The translations under genes were made by a program, and so were the position numbers. DNA of 64,000 bases from Bauldia sp963759235 (lineage in GTDB: Bacteria; Pseudomonadota; Alphaproteobacteria; Rhizobiales; Kaistiaceae): NCBI GenBank assembly GCA_963759235.1, contig CAVWYO010000006.1, forward strand, positions 434,001 through 498,000. The letters run 5' to 3'. Every line of letters begins with the position of its first letter. The stretch's first letter is position 1. Below, in pieces: positions 53,408-63,051 of the stretch. Under the pieces are notes generated by a model that was not told where the DNA came from, did no database searches, and saw nothing but the letters and a program-made list of their open reading frames with translations.

Positions 53408-55243
53408 TCAGCCACGCAGCGCCCGCAGCGCGTTGAGGATGACGGCGACGTCGATCGCCTCCTGCAGGAAGGCGCCTTCGACCGGCGGCAGATAGCCGAA
53501 GGCGGCCACGATCATCGCCGCGACCGACATGCCGATACCGGCAAAGACGCTTTGGAGCGCGATCCGCCGGGAGCGCTGGGCGATCGCCATCGCCTCGACG
53601 AGCCGGTCGAGCCGGTCGACGAGGAGAACCGCGTCGGCGGCCTGGGCGGAGGCGACCGTACCGTGGGCGCCCATCGCCACGCCGATGTCGGCGGCGGCGA
53701 GCGCCGGCGCGTCGTTGACGCCGTCGCCGACCATCATCGCCGGGCCGTTGTCGCGTTCCGCCACGACCACCATGACCTTGGCTTGCGGCGTCATCTCGCC
53801 ACGCACCTCGTCGATGTCGAGCTGGCTCGCCACCGCTTGCGTGACGTCGGCCCGGTCGCCGGAGGCGAGAACGATGCGGCGGACGCCGAGCCGACGGAAG
53901 CCGGCGATCGCGTTGGGGACTTCCGCCCGGATCTCGTCACTAAACACGATCAGCCCGGCCATGCGGTCGTCGACCGCCACTGCCACGGCGACCTCGCCTT
54001 CGCGCTTGCCCGACATGCCGAAATCGGCCCCGTCCCACGCCCGGTCGCGCACGTAGGAGAAGCCGCCGACGGTCACTTCGCGTCCCTCGACACAGCCCTG
54101 TAGGCCGCTGCCCTGCGTCTCGCGCACCTCGGTCGGCGGGCTGAGCGCGAGGCCCCGGGCCGTTGCCGCCTCGACCAGCGCCCGCGCCACCACGTGGCTC
54201 GAAGCCTGGTCGAGCGAAGCGGCGAGCCGCAGCAATTCGGCATCGGTGAAGCCCGGAGCCGGGTGGATGGCGGCGAGCGAGGCCTGCCCCTCGGTCAGCG
54301 TCCCGGTCTTGTCGAGGACGATCGACTTCACCTGCGCCAACACTTCCATCGCCCCGCCGCCCTTGACCAGAACGCCGCGGCTTGCCGCCCGCGACACCCC
54401 GGCCACCACCGCGACCGGCACGGCGAGGATGAGCGGGCAGGGGGTCGCCACCACCATCACCGCCAGCCAGCGCACCGCGTCGCCGGTGGCGATCCAGGCG
54501 CCGCCGGCTATGCCGACCGTCACCAGCAGGAAGACGACGGCGAAGCGATCGGCGAGGCGGACCATCGGCGCCTTGTCGCGCTCCGCCGCTTCCACCAGGC
54601 GGACGATCCCGGCATAGGTGCTCTCCGCCGCCGGCCGTGTCGCGATGAGATCGAAAGCCATGCCGGCATTCGCCGACCCGCTCATCACCGCCGCTCCCGT
54701 CTCGATGGTGACCGGCAGCGCTTCACCGGTCAGGGTCGACTGGTCGACGACGGCGACGCGGCTGGCGACCGAGCCGTCGGCGGGGACGACTTCGCCGCCG
54801 CGCACGAGGATGCGGTCGCCGGGGACGATGTCTCCAATGGTCACCTCGACGATCCCCTGCGCCGCGTAGCGCATCGCCGTCTTGGGCGCCCTTTCGAGGA
54901 GCGCGGTCATCTCGCGTCGGGCGCGTCCGGCGGCGTAGGATTCGAGGAACTGGCCGCCGGCATACATCAGCGCCACCACAACCCCGGCGAGCGTCTCGCC
55001 GAGGAGGAGGGCGCTTCCCATGGCAAGCAGCGCCACCACGTCGAGCCCGACCTCGGCGCGGCGCAGGCTGACCGCGATGTCGGCGGCCAGCGCGGCGATC
55101 ACCGGTACGGTGGCGACGCCCCAGATGACCTGCGCCAGGTTTTGTGCGGCGCTGAAATAGGCGACCACGCCGGCGGCGAGCCCTACTGCCGGGACGGCGA
55201 CAAGGGCGCGCCGGACCAAACGCTCTGTACCGCTTCCTCTCAC
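53408..55243 (-). CDS. Heavy-metal-translocating P-type ATPase without N-terminal metal-binding domain
   Basis: This 611-residue inner-membrane P1B-type ATPase has a phosphorylation site in VLDKTGTLTEGQ and hinge MMVGDGVNDAPALAAADIG. The transmembrane metal motif is TPC (VVATPCPLILAVPVA) rather than the CPC of Cu and Zn pumps. The usual HP locus is replaced by HV (QASSHVVARALVEAA). No heavy-metal-associated or His-rich N-terminal domain precedes the first helices. These features point to a less studied subgroup; the exported ion cannot be stated. It converges with the host-attachment gene (11 bases apart). Confidence 0.9.
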   Translation of the reverse strand: MRGSGTERLVRRALVAVPAVGLAAGVVAYFSAAQNLAQVIWGVATVPVIAALAADIAVSLRRAEVGLDVVALLAMGSALLLGETLAGVVVALMYAGGQFLESYAAGRARREMTALLERAPKTAMRYAAQGIVEVTIGDIVPGDRILVRGGEVVPADGSVASRVAVVDQSTLTGEALPVTIETGAAVMSGSANAGMAFDLIATRPAAESTYAGIVRLVEAAERDKAPMVRLADRFAVVFLLVTVGIAGGAWIATGDAVRWLAVMVVATPCPLILAVPVAVVAGVSRAASRGVLVKGGGAMEVLAQVKSIVLDKTGTLTEGQASLAAIHPAPGFTDAELLRLAASLDQASSHVVARALVEAATARGLALSPPTEVRETQGSGLQGCVEGREVTVGGFSYVRDRAWDGADFGMSGKREGEVAVAVAVDDRMAGLIVFSDEIRAEVPNAIAGFRRLGVRRIVLASGDRADVTQAVASQLDIDEVRGEMTPQAKVMVVVAERDNGPAMMVGDGVNDAPALAAADIGVAMGAHGTVASAQAADAVLLVDRLDRLVEAMAIAQRSRRIALQSVFAGIGMSVAAMIVAAFGYLPPVEGAFLQEAIDVAVILNALRALRG

Positions 55244-55342
55244 TGTCGCGATCGCCTTTCTCGCCCCCGAAGTGGTCAGGAGACGCTCGCGCCGGCCTTG
55301 ATTGGCGTCAACCCGACCGGCCAGGGCACGGCGGAACCGCCG

Positions 55343-55843
55343 CTAGAATCCGTCCGGACTCCGACGCCGCGGCCAAAGATAGACGATGACCAGGAGCAGC
55401 GGTCCCAGCGTCAACGCCGCGTCGGCCGGGTTGAACACGAAAAGCGTCCTGCTGCCGATATGGAGGAGCAGGAAATCGATGACATGGCCGTGGAGGATGC
55501 GGTCGGTGAGGTTGCCGAGCGCGCCGCCGACGATAAGGCCGTAGCCGACCGTCGCCCACTTGCCGCCCTCGGTTGCGCGCGACCAGAAGCCGGCGACGAT
55601 GGCGGTGATCGCCAGCGTCATCACGACCAGCGCCCAGCCGCCGAAATCGGCGAGGAAGCTGAAGGCGACACCGGGATTGTGCACCAGGTGGAGCGCCAGA
55701 AAGGGGAGCACCTCGAACGACAGGCCGAGCGGCAGCGACGCTTCCGCGACCGCCTTGGCGAACTGATCGACGATCAGCGTCGTGGCGATGACCGACAGGC
55801 CGAGCAGGGACAGCGGGCCGTCCGGGCGGTTCGGTTCAGCCAT
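55343..55843 (-). CDS. lspA: Lipoprotein signal peptidase LspA
   Basis: This 166-residue inner-membrane aspartic protease removes signal peptides from prolipoproteins. Four hydrophobic helices are present. The catalytic Asp pair is in GGALGNLTDRILHG and FNPADAALTLG, with the conserved NPGVAFSFLADFG loop between. Its ATG at 55843 overlaps the stop of the TrmH-type gene by eight bases. Confidence 0.95.
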   Translation of the reverse strand: MAEPNRPDGPLSLLGLSVIATTLIVDQFAKAVAEASLPLGLSFEVLPFLALHLVHNPGVAFSFLADFGGWALVVMTLAITAIVAGFWSRATEGGKWATVGYGLIVGGALGNLTDRILHGHVIDFLLLHIGSRTLFVFNPADAALTLGPLLLVIVYLWPRRRSPDGF

Positions 55844-56678
55844 CGCTCGTCAGCCGGTCGCGCAGGATTTCGTAGAGCATCACCCCGGTGGCGACCGCCA
55901 GGTTGAGCGAGTCCGCTTTGCCCGCCATCGGGATCTTCACGAGCAAGTTGCATGCCGCGGCAAGCTCCGGCGTCAGGCCGGCCTGCTCGGCCCCCATCAC
56001 CAGAAGGAGCGGCCCGCGATAGTCGGCCTGGCGGAAGTCGCGCGTGGCGGCGAGATGGGTGCCGATGCAGGTGCCCGGCCAGCCGGCGATCAGCCTGGCG
56101 AAATCGGAGGATGACGCCCGCGCCAGCGCCACGTTGAAGATCGATCCCATGGTTGCCCGCACCGCTTCGATCGAAAACGGATCGACGGTGTCGCCGACGA
56201 GAATCACGCCGTCGCCGCCGACGGCGTCGACCGTGCGGATGATCGTTCCGAGATTGCCGGGGTCGCGGGCTCGCTCCAGTGCCACCCACACCGAAGCGGC
56301 CCCCGGCCGGATGGCCTGCAGCGGAGTGAGCCGCTGATCGAAGACGCCGACCACCGTCTGCGGATTGTCGCGTCGGGTGATCTTGCCGAGCACCGCTTCG
56401 CTGACGACGACGACTTCGCCGCCCCGCGCGCGGGTGGTGGCGGCGAGGCGCGCCACCAGGCTTTCGTCGGCGACCTTGGCCGCATGGACGAGGCGGCGGA
56501 TCGTCCATCCGGCGTCGACCGCCTCGGCCACGAGTTTCAGTCCCTCGGCGACGAACTGGCCGCTCGCCCTGCGGTTCTTGGGTAGCGCCAGTCCGCGGAT
56601 TTCCTTGACGATGGGGTTGGCGAGGCTGGTGATGTGCAGCACCTTGCCCGGCGGCCGCAGGCCGTGGCAATCACCCAT
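55836..56678 (-). CDS. TrmH/SpoU-family RNA 2'-O-methyltransferase
   Basis: This 280-residue SPOUT-type enzyme methylates ribose in tRNA or rRNA using SAM. It has an N-terminal substrate-binding part (LANPIVKEIRGLALPKNRRASG) and a trefoil-knot domain with ALERARDPGNLGTIIRTVDAVG, LVMGAEQAGLTPE and IPMAGKADSLNLAVATGVMLYE. ATG at 56678 is supported because it overlaps the stop of the upstream methyltransferase by eight bases (ATGGGTGA). The position modified is not known. Confidence 0.93.
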   Translation of the reverse strand: MGDCHGLRPPGKVLHITSLANPIVKEIRGLALPKNRRASGQFVAEGLKLVAEAVDAGWTIRRLVHAAKVADESLVARLAATTRARGGEVVVVSEAVLGKITRRDNPQTVVGVFDQRLTPLQAIRPGAASVWVALERARDPGNLGTIIRTVDAVGGDGVILVGDTVDPFSIEAVRATMGSIFNVALARASSSDFARLIAGWPGTCIGTHLAATRDFRQADYRGPLLLVMGAEQAGLTPELAAACNLLVKIPMAGKADSLNLAVATGVMLYEILRDRLTSDG

Positions 56679-57628
56679 CGGGCGACCAGCGCGAAAACAG
56701 CGAGGTCGACAGCGCCCGGCCGCCGCCGTCTTCGCGAAGCACGAGCTCGCCCGATTCGAGCAGGCCGCCCATGCCCGCCGAGGCATTCCGCCGCCAGCTC
56801 GTGCATCGACAGAAACGAGGCGCGGATCGAATAGGCGGTGAGGATGAGGAACATCGGCGTATCCGAGAGCAAGCCGGCGCAGGCGCCGAGCAGGTCGGGA
56901 AGATTGGTGAAGAGGTCCCACACCTCGCCCTTCGGCCCGCGGCCGAATTTCGGCGGGTCGAGGATGATGCCGTCATAGCGGTTGCCGCGCCGCGCCTCGC
57001 GGCCGACGAACTTCACCGCGTCCTCGCAGATCCAGCGGACCGGGAGGTCGGGCAGTCCCGCCGCCGCCTGGTTTTCGCGCGCCCAGCCGATGGCCTTCTT
57101 CGACGCATCGATATGCACCACGTCGGCCCCCGCCCGCGCCGCCACCAGCGAGGCGATGCCGGTATAGGCGAAGAGATTGAGGATTCTGGTCGGCCGGCCG
57201 GCGACGGCGATCCGGTCGGCCAGCCATTGCCAGTGCGTCGCCTGCTCGGGGAAGACGCCGACGTGGCGGAAGGAGGTGAAGCGGCCGAGGAAGCGGATCC
57301 CGTCATAGCTCATCGGCCAGGTTTCGCCGAGCGGCCGCTTCATCCGCCAGCGGCCATCGGTCTCCTCCTCGCCGATGCCGACGAAAGTGGCATCGGCCGA
57401 ATCCCACGCCGACGGGTCGAGCCGCGGCGTCCACAGCGCCTGTTCCTCGGGGCGGACAACGCGGTAGCCGCCATACCGTTCCAGCTTCCGGCCGTGGCCG
57501 GAGTCGAGAAGCGCGTAGTCGCCCCAGCCGCTGGTCTCCAGCATCACCGGCGCGCGCATAAGCGGCCGGCCGCCGGAGCCGCCCTTGCCGGATCCCGCTT
57601 CGGCGCGCCGCATGGTGGTTGCTGCCAT
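56671..57628 (-). pseudogene. Class I SAM-dependent rRNA methyltransferase, frameshifted near its 3' end
   Basis: This is an RlmI-like methyltransferase with the SAM site ILNLFAYTGIASLVAARAGA and catalytic-loop IILDPPKFGRGPKGEVWDL. The reading frame from ATG 57628 continues through the helix FLSMHELAAE and then loses similarity, running on to a false stop at 56537. The expected C-terminus (GMGGLLESGELVLREDGGG and ALSTSLFSRW) is in the +1 frame, ending at 56671 just where the TrmH gene begins. A one-base insertion near 56770-56790 explains both; the span of 958 bases is three times 319 plus one. It is either a real frameshift or a sequencing error. Confidence 0.8.
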
Positions 57629-57857
57629 GGCCCCTGTCGGGATCGCCCCCCCTCGTGTCCAGGACTATGTAGCGGCGAGGCGGCTCCAAATCCAACACTT
57701 GCCGAGCGCGACCGGGCCATGCAACCATGTCATTGGAATCGGTCCAGGCCGGCTGGGCCCGGAAAGCCGTTAGGCTTGCGCCGGGTGATCCATTGGCGGT
57801 CAGTTCACTGGAAAAGCAAAGACAAGACGGGAAGCCGTCACTCGGGGCTGCCTAACC

Positions 57858-58487
57858 ATGGAAATGTCAGGCGAGTACAAAATCCCGGCGAGCCGGGAAA
57901 AGGTGTGGGCCGCGTTGAACGACCCGGAGGTGCTGAAGGCTTGCATTCCGGGCGCCAAATCGCTGGAGAAGGTCTCCGACAGCGAAATGAAGGCGACCGT
58001 CGAGGCCAAGGTCGGCCCGGTCAAGGCGGCCTTCACCGGTCAGGTGACACTGTCCAACATCGACCCGCCCAACGGCTACACCATCACCGGCGAGAGCAAG
58101 GGCGGCGTCGCCGGCTTTGCCAAGGGCGGCGCCGACGTCAAGCTCGCCGATGACGGCCCTGGCGCGACCGTGCTCACCTACACCGCCAAGGCGCAGGTCG
58201 GCGGCAAGCTCGCCCAGATCGGCGGCCGGCTCATCGACGCCACCGCCAAGCAGATGGCCGACCAGTTCTTCAGCGCCTTCGCCGAACGGCTCGGCGGCTC
58301 GGCGGCGGCTGACGACAAGGGAGAGACGGCCGTCGCCGCCGATGTCCTCAACGACGCCGAGGTCACCGCCGAGGCGGTGGAGGAGCGCCTCGAGATCGCG
58401 GCCGGCCGCGGCGTTCTCGGCGGCCCCTATGTGTGGGGGCTGATCGCCCTCCTCGTCATCATCGTGGTGATCCTGATAGTCCGCTGA
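57858..58487 (+). CDS. coxG: CoxG-like SRPBCC-family protein
   Basis: This 209-residue protein has a START-like SRPBCC domain (about 1-150: MEMSGEYKIPASREKVWAAL, VTGESKGGVAG-like beta hairpins) and a C-terminal transmembrane anchor (WGLIALLVIIVVILIV). CoxG anchors or helps assemble carbon monoxide dehydrogenase-type molybdenum enzymes at the membrane. It is seven bases before the coxS gene. Start ATG 57858. Confidence 0.9.
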   Translation: MEMSGEYKIPASREKVWAALNDPEVLKACIPGAKSLEKVSDSEMKATVEAKVGPVKAAFTGQVTLSNIDPPNGYTITGESKGGVAGFAKGGADVKLADDGPGATVLTYTAKAQVGGKLAQIGGRLIDATAKQMADQFFSAFAERLGGSAAADDKGETAVAADVLNDAEVTAEAVEERLEIAAGRGVLGGPYVWGLIALLVIIVVILIVR

Positions 58488-58494
58488 GGCAGGC

Positions 58495-58965
<471 letters not shown>

Positions 58966-59017
58966 GAGAGGGACTGGGCGAATCGTGCGACAATTAGGGC
59001 TGGGTCGGCGTGACAGC

Positions 59018-59147
59018 GAACCCTCCCCGAACCGGGGAGGGTGGCCGCGGTCGGCGAAGCCGAGCGCGAGCGGGTGGGGTTCGTTGATGGAGAGGCCCCC
59101 ACCCACCATCCTTCGGATGGTCCCTCACCCCCTGTCGGGGCGGGATT
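59018..59147. repeat. Intergenic palindromic repeat between coxS and coxM
   Basis: CCCTCCCCGAACCGGGGAGGG forms a tight hairpin (59021-59041), followed by a gcgagcgggtggggt end, then a second inverted part around CACCATCCTTCGGATGGTCC and a closing CCCCTGTCGGGG stem. It is a dispersed-repeat unit of the type common in the order. It occupies the 247-base gap where a large-subunit gene would be expected. Confidence 0.7.
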
Positions 59148-59212
59148 GGCGCAGGCGCCTCGCTTGCAGCTCGAATTTGAACGAAGGCATTCATCAGGAC
59201 GCGTAAGGGCCA

Positions 59213-60013
59213 ATGTACCAGACCAGCTATCATCGTCCGGCCAGCCTTGCCGACGCCGCCAAGCTCCTTTCCGCCGCCGCCGACGGGCGATACCTCGCCG
59301 GCGGTCAGACCCTGATCCCGACCATGAAGCAGCGCCTCGCCGCGCCCTCCGACGTGATCGACCTCACCGGGATTGCCGAGCTCCGCGGCATCGAGGCCGG
59401 CGCCGACGGGGTCGCCATCGGCGCCGCCTCGACCCATGACGAGATCGCCTCATCCGCCGCGGTGCGCAGCGCCATCCCCGCGCTCGCCGACCTCGCCGGC
59501 ATGATCGGCGATCCGGCCATTCGCCACCGGGGGACGATCGGCGGCTCGCTCGCCAACAACGATCCGGCCGCCGACTATCCGGCCGCCGTCCTCGCGCTCG
59601 GCGCCACCGTCCACACCGACCGGCGCGAGATCGCCGCCGAGGATTTCTTCACCGGCATGTTTTCGACCGCCCTCGATGACGGCGAGATCGTCACCCGAAT
59701 CGTCTTCCCCGTCCCGGACAAGGCGGCCTATGCCAAGTTCCCCAATCCCGCCTCGCGCTACCCGATGGCCGGCGTCTTCGTCGCCCGCATGAAGGACGGT
59801 GCCGTGCGCGTCGGCGTGACCGGCGCCAGCGGCAATGGCGTCTTCCGTTCGTCCGAGATCGAGAAGGCGCTGCTCGCCTCATGGAGCCCTGAGGCGATCG
59901 AGCCGCTCGCCATCGGCGCCGAAGGCATGCTTTCCGACATCCACGGCTCAGCCGCCTACCGCGCCAACTTGGTCAAGGTGATGGCCAAGCGGGCGGTCGC
60001 CGCGGTATCGTAG
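59213..60013 (+). CDS. coxM: FAD-binding medium subunit of a CO dehydrogenase/xanthine oxidase family enzyme
   Basis: This 266-residue flavoprotein carries the two FAD motifs of the family, LAGGQTLIPTMKQRL and RGTIGGSLANNDPAADYPA. It follows coxG and coxS on the same strand but is separated by a repeat and is not coupled to them. ATG at 59213 has only a weak ribosome site. A complete enzyme would need a molybdopterin-binding subunit encoded elsewhere. Confidence 0.93.
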   Translation: MYQTSYHRPASLADAAKLLSAAADGRYLAGGQTLIPTMKQRLAAPSDVIDLTGIAELRGIEAGADGVAIGAASTHDEIASSAAVRSAIPALADLAGMIGDPAIRHRGTIGGSLANNDPAADYPAAVLALGATVHTDRREIAAEDFFTGMFSTALDDGEIVTRIVFPVPDKAAYAKFPNPASRYPMAGVFVARMKDGAVRVGVTGASGNGVFRSSEIEKALLASWSPEAIEPLAIGAEGMLSDIHGSAAYRANLVKVMAKRAVAAVS

Positions 60014-60043
60014 TCCGGCCGCCGCACGACCTCGCTCCGCTGC

Positions 60044-60979
60044 CTACGGGAAAAAGCCGGGCCGGAACAGGTCGGAGAGGTCGTTCTTCTCGGCCACGGC
60101 GGAAAGGATCGGCAAGCCGAAGATCTCCTCCACGGATTTCACGATCGATCCGTGATCGTAGGCGACGCCACCTGTGTAGTTGGCTTTGACTCCCGCGCCG
60201 ATCGCCAAGAACGGGATTTTGGTCGTCGCGCTCCCCTCGTCCCAGGTGAGGAAGATAACGCCCGAATGCGCCGTGGCCCAGGTCACTAGATGCGGGAGCT
60301 CGCGCTTCAGCCAGTCATCCCCCCTTCGAATCTTGTCAGCGCCGGGGCATCGGAGCGCCCCGTGCATGTCATTGCACACGTTCGGCGCAATGAAGACGTA
60401 GTTTGCAACCTTGTTCGCTGCGAGGTCGTCGACGAGCGCGCCATAGGGTTTGCTGTGGGCAGCACAATAGGCGTTGGTCTTCGACGGCGGGTCGCCTGAA
60501 ACGTCCCTGAAGAAGACAAAGGGATTGTGCTTGGAGGCGTAAAGACCGCTGCGCGCGATCGGGCACGCCCCCGTCGCGGCGCTCTGGCCTTCTTGATAGG
60601 TCGTCCAGGTGAGGTTCGCAGCGTTCTTGATCTGCGTCACCAGGTGTGCCGTGCTGCCGGTGCTGTTGGACTTCGACGGGCCGGCGTCGGTCTTGAAAGT
60701 GTGATCCGCAAAGGCGTTCGTGCCTGCTTCCATCCACAGATAGTGTGGTTCGCTGTCGAGGCCCGGAAGCTCGTCGTCAAAGTTCGTGGCATGGGCGTAG
60801 TCGCGGAGCAGTGTCTGAATGAACGGAGCCTCGGTCGCATTGCCGTAGATTTGCCGTGCGTCGTGATTTTCCATCACGATCACGAAAACATGCCTGATGG
60901 GCGTGGCCGCCTTCGAGGCGGGCGCCGGTGCCAGCCCGGCAAGACAGCCCAGAAGCAATGCGGAAAATGTCCTCAACAT
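60044..60979 (-). CDS. Secreted phosphoesterase (PF04185-type acid phosphatase)
   Basis: This 311-residue exported hydrolase has a signal peptide (about 1-25: RTFSALLLGCLAGLAPAPAS). The phosphoesterase family motifs are RHVFVIVMENHDARQIYG at the start (metal-binding Glu), a YVFIAPNVCNDMHGALRCPG segment, and IFLTWDEGSATTKIPFLAIG with acidic ligands. It belongs to the group with bacterial acid phosphatases and phospholipase C. Codon use is slightly more AT-rich than that of its neighbours, which may hint at later acquisition; this is a visual impression only. Confidence 0.85.
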   Translation of the reverse strand: MLRTFSALLLGCLAGLAPAPASKAATPIRHVFVIVMENHDARQIYGNATEAPFIQTLLRDYAHATNFDDELPGLDSEPHYLWMEAGTNAFADHTFKTDAGPSKSNSTGSTAHLVTQIKNAANLTWTTYQEGQSAATGACPIARSGLYASKHNPFVFFRDVSGDPPSKTNAYCAAHSKPYGALVDDLAANKVANYVFIAPNVCNDMHGALRCPGADKIRRGDDWLKRELPHLVTWATAHSGVIFLTWDEGSATTKIPFLAIGAGVKANYTGGVAYDHGSIVKSVEEIFGLPILSAVAEKNDLSDLFRPGFFP

Positions 60980-61066
60980 CGTCCCGAGTTTTCCCGTTCC
61001 CCCTTGGCGAGGTCACAAACGTCCCGCGATTGATCTCTCCAGCCCTCGACCGATCCGTGCATCTTT

Positions 61067-61080
61067 AAGTATAGCTACTT
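61067..61080. promoter_or_regulatory. Inverted repeat upstream of bfd
   Basis: AAGTA and TACTT flank TAGC in an AT-rich patch of the 202-base gap between the phosphoesterase and bfd genes. It could be an iron-responsive operator, but it does not match the Irr or Fur consensus as I know it. Confidence 0.25.
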
Positions 61081-61181
61081 CTCCGGGCACTCGCAAAGGA
61101 TACCGCGCGGCCCGGGTCGACCCAAGGGCGATGCCACCGCGAATATTGCGTTCGGGCGGAGCCGGTGCCAAATGAACGGCG

Positions 61182-61478
61182 ATGATCGTCTGCTCGTGCA
61201 ATGTCCTCACCGCCGACCGCATCGCCGCCGCGGCCGTCGCCCTGGCCAGGGAGGATCCCTTCCGGCCGGTGACGCCCGGGCGCCTGTTCCGGGCCCTCGG
61301 CGCCCGTCCGCAATGCGGCACCTGCTTCCCGACCGTGCGCCGGATCGTCGCCGACGCCGGCATCGTCTTTACCTGTCCCGAGCCGCTCGCCTCGGGGGCG
61401 GAGGAAGAGGAAGATGAAGCGGAGATGTCGATCGTCGAGATCGACATCGTGTTTGACCCGACCGGCCGCATGTCTTAG
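61182..61478 (+). CDS. bfd: Bacterioferritin-associated ferredoxin Bfd-like
   Basis: This 98-residue [2Fe-2S] protein has the Bfd pattern CxC (Cys4, Cys6) and CxxC (Cys45, Cys48), with PQCGTCFPTVRRIV at the second pair. Bfd gives electrons to bacterioferritin to release stored iron. It lies 32 bases before bfr on the same strand, which supports the assignment. The C-terminal tail is very acidic (EEEEDEAEMS) and longer than in E. coli Bfd. Confidence 0.93.
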   Translation: MIVCSCNVLTADRIAAAAVALAREDPFRPVTPGRLFRALGARPQCGTCFPTVRRIVADAGIVFTCPEPLASGAEEEEDEAEMSIVEIDIVFDPTGRMS

Positions 61479-61510
61479 TTTGGAACAGTTTTAATCTACG
61501 GAGCGACCCC

Positions 61511-61996
61511 ATGAAAGGCGACCCCAAAGTCATCGACTACCTCAACCAGTCGCTCCGCCATGAGTTGACCGCGGTCAATCAGTACTGGCTCCATTATCGG
61601 CTGCTCGAGGACTGGGGCTACATGAAGCTTGCCAAAAAGGAGCGCGCCGAATTGATCGAGGAGATGCAGCACGCCGACAAGCTGGCCGAGCGCATCATCT
61701 TTCTCGAAGGGCTGCCCAACATGCAGCAGCTCAACCCGCTCAAGATCGGCCAGACCATCAAGGAGGTCATGGAGGCCGACCTTGAAGGCGAGTACGACGC
61801 CCGCACCCTCTACAACGAGGCGCGCGAGGTGTGCCGGGTCGCCGCCGACTACGTGTCGATGAAGCTGTTCGAGGATCTGCTCGCCGACGAGGAAGGTCAT
61901 ATCAACTTCCTCGAGACCCAGCTGAGGCTGCTCGGCGAAATCGGCCCCGAGCGCTTCGGCCTGCTCCAGGCAGAGTCCGCCGACGACGCGGAGTAA
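61511..61996 (+). CDS. bfr: Bacterioferritin Bfr
   Basis: This 161-residue iron-storage protein assembles into a 24-subunit shell with heme. All ferroxidase ligands are present: Glu18, Glu51, His54, Glu94, Glu127 and His130. The heme ligand Met52 is in EEMQHADKLAERI. Residues MKGDPKVIDYLNQSLRHELT start exactly as in other bacterioferritins. It is likely co-transcribed with bfd and controlled by iron, although no Irr or Fur box was identified. Confidence 0.97.
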   Translation: MKGDPKVIDYLNQSLRHELTAVNQYWLHYRLLEDWGYMKLAKKERAELIEEMQHADKLAERIIFLEGLPNMQQLNPLKIGQTIKEVMEADLEGEYDARTLYNEAREVCRVAADYVSMKLFEDLLADEEGHINFLETQLRLLGEIGPERFGLLQAESADDAE

Positions 61997-62031
61997 GGCG
62001 GGAGGCCGGCTCGTTTTCCTGCTTCGTTGCT

Positions 62032-63051
62032 TCAGCCCCGCCACCACCTGCCGGTAAGCTCCACGCCGAACCGCGACGGCGCCCGGGCGAAGTCGGCGAT
62101 CCCGGCGAGCGCCGGGTCCGGCTTGACGATGATCGCCGTCGTCATCCGCTCGACGAGATGCCGGTGGGGATCCTTGGCTTCGAAGCCGGCGCGGAATGCC
62201 CCGGACTTGAGCGCCGGCGCGATCTTCGCCGAGATGCCGCCGGCGAGATAGACGCCGCCGAGCGCCGCGAAGACGAGGGCAAGGTCGCCGGCGAACCGCC
62301 CGAGATAGGTGGCGAAAAGCTGCAGCGCCTCGGCCGCCACCGTGTCGCTGCCGGCAAGACCGTGCGACGTGATGTCGGCGGGGCCGTGGAGCGGCGCCTC
62401 GGTGCCGTCGGCCGCGCCGATCCCCTTGTAGAGCCGCACCAGCCCCGATCCGCATAGCAGCGTCTCGGCGCTCATCCGGCCGAAGGTGTGCTCCAGGTGC
62501 GGCCAGATGGCGAAATCGCGCTGGCTGACCGGGCCGAGATCGACGTGGCCGCCTTCGCCGGGAATCGGCACCCAGATGCCGCCGGCCTGGACGAGGGCAC
62601 CCGCCCCAAGCCCGGTGCCGGGCCCGACCACCACCCGCGCCCCGGTCGCGGTGGCGCCGCCGCCGTCGATCGGGTCGAGGTCGGCCGCCTCCAGCCCCGG
62701 CAGCGACAGCGACAGCGCCTCGAAATCGTTGAAGAGCATCACGTCGGTCATGCCGAACCGCTCGATCAGCCGCTTCGGCTCGACCATCCAATCGGAATTG
62801 GTGAGCCGTATGCGGTCGCCGGCGATCGGTCCGGCGATCGCCAGCATCGCGGTTTGCGGCCGCGCCCCCGGGCGTTCGGCGATCGCCGCCGCGATCGCGT
62901 CGTCCATCGTCTTGTAGTCGGCGGTTTCGAGATTGGGGATGCGGTCGAACGCGGCGGCGTCGTGGGCAAGCAGCGCGAAGCGGGCGTTGGTGCCGCCGAT
63001 GTCGCCGATGAGAACCGGAAAGGCGATCCGGTCGGGAGAGGCCGTCGTCAT
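62032..63051 (-). CDS. glk: Glucokinase Glk
   Basis: This 339-residue ATP-dependent glucose kinase of the E. coli-type Glk family has the phosphate-1 motif FPVLIGDIGGTNARFALL, LTNSDWMVEPKRL, the adenosine region GPGTGLGAGALVQAG, and GGVYLAGGISAKIAPAL near the C-terminus. ATG at 63051 has a GGAAGGACG site. It overlaps a possible small gene upstream and converges with bfr (35 bases apart). Confidence 0.95.
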   Translation of the reverse strand: MTTASPDRIAFPVLIGDIGGTNARFALLAHDAAAFDRIPNLETADYKTMDDAIAAAIAERPGARPQTAMLAIAGPIAGDRIRLTNSDWMVEPKRLIERFGMTDVMLFNDFEALSLSLPGLEAADLDPIDGGGATATGARVVVGPGTGLGAGALVQAGGIWVPIPGEGGHVDLGPVSQRDFAIWPHLEHTFGRMSAETLLCGSGLVRLYKGIGAADGTEAPLHGPADITSHGLAGSDTVAAEALQLFATYLGRFAGDLALVFAALGGVYLAGGISAKIAPALKSGAFRAGFEAKDPHRHLVERMTTAIIVKPDPALAGIADFARAPSRFGVELTGRWWRG

